The position numbers and the translations under genes are program-made. Shown one piece after another: positions 5,083 through 7,817 of a stretch of 7,817 nucleotides of DNA; positions within the stretch are counted from its first letter, which is position 1, and every line of letters begins with the position of its first letter. This DNA comes from Gammaproteobacteria bacterium (GTDB taxonomy: Bacteria > Pseudomonadota > Gammaproteobacteria > Pseudomonadales > Azotimanducaceae_A). The notes beneath the pieces are model-generated. The model worked only from the letters and a program-made list of their open reading frames with translations, was not told the origin of the DNA and made no database searches. The DNA lies in NCBI GenBank assembly GCA_026713405.1, contig JAPOON010000636.1, positions 1 to 7,817 of the forward strand, given 5' to 3'.

Positions 5083-7323
5083 ATGCAATTCAACAAGCTA
5101 TTACCACTCGCGCTGGCAGGATGCCTGCCGGCGCTTGTCTACGGAGAGGAGGCGCCGTCCGAACGGGCGAACTCGATAATCGAAGAAGTCCTTGTCATCG
5201 GCCACCCGCTGTCCGCGGAGGGCCTGGCTCAGGCCCACGATGTGCTTGCAGGCGAGGAACTCGACCGCAAGGTCGCCGACAGCATCGGCGCCACCGTTGC
5301 CAACGAACCGGGTATCCACAACAGTTCGTTCGGGGTCGCGGTTGGCCGCCCCGTCATTCACGGCCTCGACGGCGCCCGCGTGCGGGTGCTCGAGGACCGC
5401 ATCGACACCCTCGACGTTTCCGTCACCAGCAGCGACCACGCGGTAACGGTAGACCCGTTCATCGCTGACCGCGTCGAGATACTCAAGGGTTCGGCCACGC
5501 TGCTGTACGGGTCCGGCGCCATCGGCGGCGTCGTGGACACACATACGGGACGTATCCCGCACGTGGTGCCGGACAGGATAACCGGCAAGCTCGACGTTCG
5601 GGCGGGAGACAACGGCGACGGCAAGAACGGTTCGTTCCGGCTCGACGGGGGTGGCGGCAGCTTCGCCTGGCACCTCGACGGCTTCGCCCGGGAAATGGAC
5701 GACTACGAGATTCCGGGATATGCGGAGTCCGCGCGCTTCATGGCCATGGAGGAGGAGCATGGTCATGACGAGGATGAAGACCATGAAGAAGACCACGAAG
5801 AGGGCGAGGATCACGACGAGGACGAAGACCACGACGAGGATCATGACGAGGAAGAGGACCACGAAGACGAACATGCCGACGAAGAAGAGCCCGTCTACGG
5901 CATGGTGCCGGGCAGCGGCCTGGAGACCTACGGAGGCGCCGCCGGCTTCTCGTTCGTCAGCGAGCGCGGCTTCATAGGGGTATCGGTTAGCCGAACGGAA
6001 TCCGAGTACGGCATTCCCGGGCACAGTCACGCTCACGGCGAAGACGAACACCATGACGAGGATGCGGATCACGACGAGGACCACGACGAAGACGAGGACC
6101 ACGAAGAGGACGAAGACCACGAAGAGGAAGAAGAGCATGGCGAGGAAGGCACGCCCTTTTCGGACATGAAGCAGACGCGCGTCGACATCGAAGCCGCCCT
6201 GATCGACCCGCTACCGGGCTTCACGAACCTCAACGTGCGCATGGGCATCAACGACTACGAGCACCAGGAAGTTGAAGGCTCGGGCGAAGTCGGCACGGCT
6301 TTCGACAACGAAGCCTGGGAAGCGCGCGCCGAGTTGACCCACCAGGACTGGGCCGGCTGGAATGGAGCCGTCGGCGTGCAGTACGGCGACCGTGAGTTCT
6401 CGGTTGTCGGCGAAGAAGCCTTCACCCCACCGGTGGATACGCGGTCTTTCGGCGTGTTCTGGGTCGGAGAGCGGTCGTTTTCCGGCTTTCAGCTGGAGGC
6501 GGGCGCCCGCTACGACGGGGTGAAGCACGAGCCGTTGACGGGTGGCAGCGACAGCTTCAGCGGCGTGAGCGCATCGCTGGGCGCTATTGTTCCGCTGGGA
6601 GACATCTGGCGGGCGAGGCTGCTCGCCGACTACTCCACCCGCGCCCCGGTCGGAGAAGAGCTGTATTCCGACGGACCGCACCTGGCCACGAGCAGCTTCG
6701 AGATCGGCGACCGCGACCTGAACGAGGAAAAGGCCGTCAACCTGTCGGCGTCTCTCGATGCACAAGGCGAGCGCTGGTCGGTGCGGGGGAACCTCTATTT
6801 CATCGAGTTCAATGACTTCATCTTTCAGCAGGCCACCGGCGAGGAAGAGGACGGGCTGGATGTCCGGCAATTCAGCCAGGCCGACGCCACGTTCACCGGG
6901 CTTGACCTGGAGGCCGCCGCGACTGTCGCGGTCTGGGAGGCGGGAAGCCTGGAACTCAGTGCCTTCTACGACATCGTCTCCGCGGACTTGGACGTTTCCG
7001 GCAATGACAACCTCCCCCGGATTCCGCCGCAACGGGCCGGTGTGGGCCTGGAACTCGACTGGGGAAGCGTCGATTTCAACGTCGACTACGTCCGGGCATT
7101 CAAGCAGGATGATGTGGCGGATTTCGAACTGATAACCGACGCTTACGACGACCTGCGCGCCTACCTCGGCTGGGGCAGCGACTGGGGCGATACTTCGATC
7201 ACCGTATTCGTGCAGGGCCGGAACCTGACCGACGACGAGCAGCGGCTGCACACCTCCATCGTCAAGGACCTCGTGCCGCAGCCGGGCCGAACCATCGAGG
7301 CGGGAGTTCGCGTCACGTTTTAG
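5083..7323 (+). CDS. ZnuD-type TonB-dependent outer-membrane metal receptor
   Basis: This 746-residue outer-membrane receptor imports a substrate using TonB energy. It has a signal peptide (about 1-21), a TonB-box-like IEEVLVIG (33-40) and a plug domain (about 45-160). The plug contains ATVANEPGIHNSSFG, RPVIHGLDGARVRVLEDRI and VEILKGSATLLYGSGAIGGVV, followed by a 22-strand-type barrel ending in VRVTF with a terminal Phe. The stretch after the plug (GRIP, then DGFAREMDDYEIPGY) closely recalls ZnuD, the zinc receptor of Neisseria and relatives. Two extracellular-type insertions, at 223-269 and 313-355, are almost purely His, Asp and Glu, as in ZnuD-like zinc receptors. Zinc is therefore the likely substrate, but nickel, cobalt, copper or a heme ligand is not excluded. 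The gene is probably co-transcribed with the small His/Cys protein. No AT-rich Zur box was seen upstream. Confidence 0.9.
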   Translation: MQFNKLLPLALAGCLPALVYGEEAPSERANSIIEEVLVIGHPLSAEGLAQAHDVLAGEELDRKVADSIGATVANEPGIHNSSFGVAVGRPVIHGLDGARVRVLEDRIDTLDVSVTSSDHAVTVDPFIADRVEILKGSATLLYGSGAIGGVVDTHTGRIPHVVPDRITGKLDVRAGDNGDGKNGSFRLDGGGGSFAWHLDGFAREMDDYEIPGYAESARFMAMEEEHGHDEDEDHEEDHEEGEDHDEDEDHDEDHDEEEDHEDEHADEEEPVYGMVPGSGLETYGGAAGFSFVSERGFIGVSVSRTESEYGIPGHSHAHGEDEHHDEDADHDEDHDEDEDHEEDEDHEEEEEHGEEGTPFSDMKQTRVDIEAALIDPLPGFTNLNVRMGINDYEHQEVEGSGEVGTAFDNEAWEARAELTHQDWAGWNGAVGVQYGDREFSVVGEEAFTPPVDTRSFGVFWVGERSFSGFQLEAGARYDGVKHEPLTGGSDSFSGVSASLGAIVPLGDIWRARLLADYSTRAPVGEELYSDGPHLATSSFEIGDRDLNEEKAVNLSASLDAQGERWSVRGNLYFIEFNDFIFQQATGEEEDGLDVRQFSQADATFTGLDLEAAATVAVWEAGSLELSAFYDIVSADLDVSGNDNLPRIPPQRAGVGLELDWGSVDFNVDYVRAFKQDDVADFELITDAYDDLRAYLGWGSDWGDTSITVFVQGRNLTDDEQRLHTSIVKDLVPQPGRTIEAGVRVTF
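5749..5889 (+). repeat. His/Asp/Glu repeat loop 1 of the receptor
   Basis: Residues 223-269 are 47 amino acids made of 9 His, 35 Asp or Glu, two Gly and one Ala. The His residues are spaced mostly 4 or 6 apart, built from GAC/GAG/GAA codons with CAC/CAT. It is probably a surface loop that captures metal ions. Confidence 0.8.
6019..6147 (+). repeat. His/Asp/Glu repeat loop 2 of the receptor
   Basis: Residues 313-355 hold 10 His among Asp and Glu. They begin with alternating GHSHAHG, then four His at exact six-residue spacing (334, 340, 346, 352). The segment resembles loop 1 in codon pattern, so the two may have arisen by duplication or by separate slippage expansion. Confidence 0.8.
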
Positions 7324-7405
7324 CAGCCCGCTGCATCTCACCGTCCGGCGCGGGTGTGGTGCGGCGGCCTGCCCCAAGTTATTCTCCGGCATCCACGGGA
7401 ATATA

Positions 7406-7410
7406 GAGGG
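7406..7410 (+). promoter_or_regulatory. Shine-Dalgarno GAGGG deciding a GTG start of pccB
   Basis: GAGGG lies 6 bases before GTG 7417. That favours the GTG over the in-frame ATG at 7435. Confidence 0.6.
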
Positions 7411-7416
7411 CATTCC

Positions 7417-7817
7417 GTGCAGGACATCATTGCCATGCTGGACGAGAAGCGCGCCCGGGCGGAGCTGGGCGGCGGCGAGAAGCGCATCGAACAGCAGCAC
7501 GCCAAGGGCAAGCTGACGGCCCGGGAACGCATCAGCCTGCTGCTCGACGACGGCAGCTTCGAGGAGTGGGACAAGTTCGTCGAGCACCGCTGCAACGACT
7601 TCGGCATGGACGAGCAGAAAGTCCCGGGCGACGGGGTGGTCACCGGTTACGGCACCATCAACGGCCGCCTGGTGTTCGTGTTCAGCCAGGATTTCACCGT
7701 CTTCGGCGGCGCGCTCTCAGAAGCGCATGCGGAGAAGATCTGCAAGGTCATGGACCAGGCCATGAAGGTCGGGGCGCCGGTCATCGGCCTGAACGACTCC
7801 GGCGGCGCCCGCATCCA
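7417..7817 (+). CDS. pccB: Propionyl-CoA carboxylase beta chain (carboxyltransferase), N-terminal part
   Basis: This is the first 133 residues of a biotin-dependent acyl-CoA carboxylase carboxyltransferase subunit; the gene continues past the right edge. The full-length family is about 510 residues. Landmarks are the [21 protein letters not shown] stretch (18-38), [20 protein letters not shown] (54-73), [21 protein letters not shown] (74-94), the GGALSEAH segment (97-104) and LNDSGGARI (125-133), which forms part of the CoA and oxyanion pocket. The product transfers a carboxyl group from biotin to propionyl-CoA, giving methylmalonyl-CoA, and works with a biotin carboxylase alpha chain. That fits breakdown of odd-chain fatty acids or branched amino acids. 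Acetyl-CoA or another acyl-CoA as substrate cannot be excluded from this part alone. The gene starts 93 bp after the receptor with its own ribosome binding site and is probably a separate unit. Confidence 0.93.
   Translation, partial: MQDIIAMLDEKRARAELGGGEKRIEQQHAKGKLTARERISLLLDDGSFEEWDKFVEHRCNDFGMDEQKVPGDGVVTGYGTINGRLVFVFSQDFTVFGGALSEAHAEKICKVMDQAMKVGAPVIGLNDSGGARI

Noticed and set aside
5101..6138. A 345-codon minus-strand open frame whose product starts with very hydrophobic runs, looking like a membrane protein
   Set aside because: It is the antisense shadow of the His/Asp/Glu loops: GAC, GAG, GAA and CAC codons read backwards give Val, Leu, Phe and Val. There is no ribosome binding site and the plus strand carries an unmistakable receptor.
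5749..6147. Repetitive segments as a CRISPR array or minisatellite
   Set aside because: The repeats are short codon-level patterns in frame within a receptor gene, without fixed repeat-spacer structure.
7398..7405. AT-rich GAATATAG as a -10 box for pccB
   Set aside because: A start of transcription there would fall inside or after the ribosome binding site at 7406-7410.
6211..7587. 458-codon minus-strand open frame opposite the receptor barrel and pccB start
   Set aside because: It spans two well-supported genes and their gap, and shows no motif or ribosome binding site.

Overview
The window is GC-rich, densely packed bacterial DNA, most likely from a gammaproteobacterium. The Gram-negative signs are a TonB-dependent outer-membrane receptor, a periplasmic di-heme peroxidase and several Sec signal peptides. 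A CYP153-like P450 and a propionyl-CoA carboxylase beta chain suggest a heterotroph that handles hydrocarbons or fatty acids. Genus cannot be read from the sequence.

Layout. (1) 1-1764, minus strand: the first ~179 codons of an APC-superfamily amino acid permease (running off the left edge), preceded 58 bp upstream by a CYP153-like cytochrome P450. (2) 1765-2040: non-coding spacer between the P450 and a plus-strand group. (3) 2041-4205, plus strand: an unrecognised secreted 112-aa protein with a TTG start, a YtkA/FixH-like periplasmic protein with a Met/His-rich motif, and, 6 bp later and in the same frame, a di-heme cytochrome c peroxidase of the CcpA/MauG superfamily. (4) 4178-4585, minus strand: a two-CBS-domain regulatory protein whose 3' end overlaps the peroxidase gene by 28 bp. 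(5) 4586-4723: a divergent promoter region. (6) 4724-7323, plus strand: a small secreted protein with His and Cys clusters (DUF2946-like), then a ZnuD-type TonB-dependent receptor with two long His/Asp/Glu loops. (7) 7417-end: the 5' part of pccB.

How the genes may work together. The clearest functional unit is 4724-7323. A short exported protein with HxH and CxxCxC clusters is encoded just upstream of an outer-membrane receptor whose acidic/histidine loops are typical of zinc (possibly other divalent metal) capture. The YtkA-like protein and the di-heme peroxidase form a second periplasmic unit, perhaps for metal or heme-dependent oxidation. Two metal-related units lie close together, but a shared function is inference. 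The P450 and permease, and pccB, look like neighbours without a demonstrated link.

Best candidates for something new are the small His/Cys protein with its receptor, the YtkA-like/peroxidase pair with a probable MauG-like tyrosine in place of the usual methionine ligand, and a two-tier inverted repeat directly before the receptor's ribosome binding site. No complete, obviously unprecedented multi-gene system is evident.
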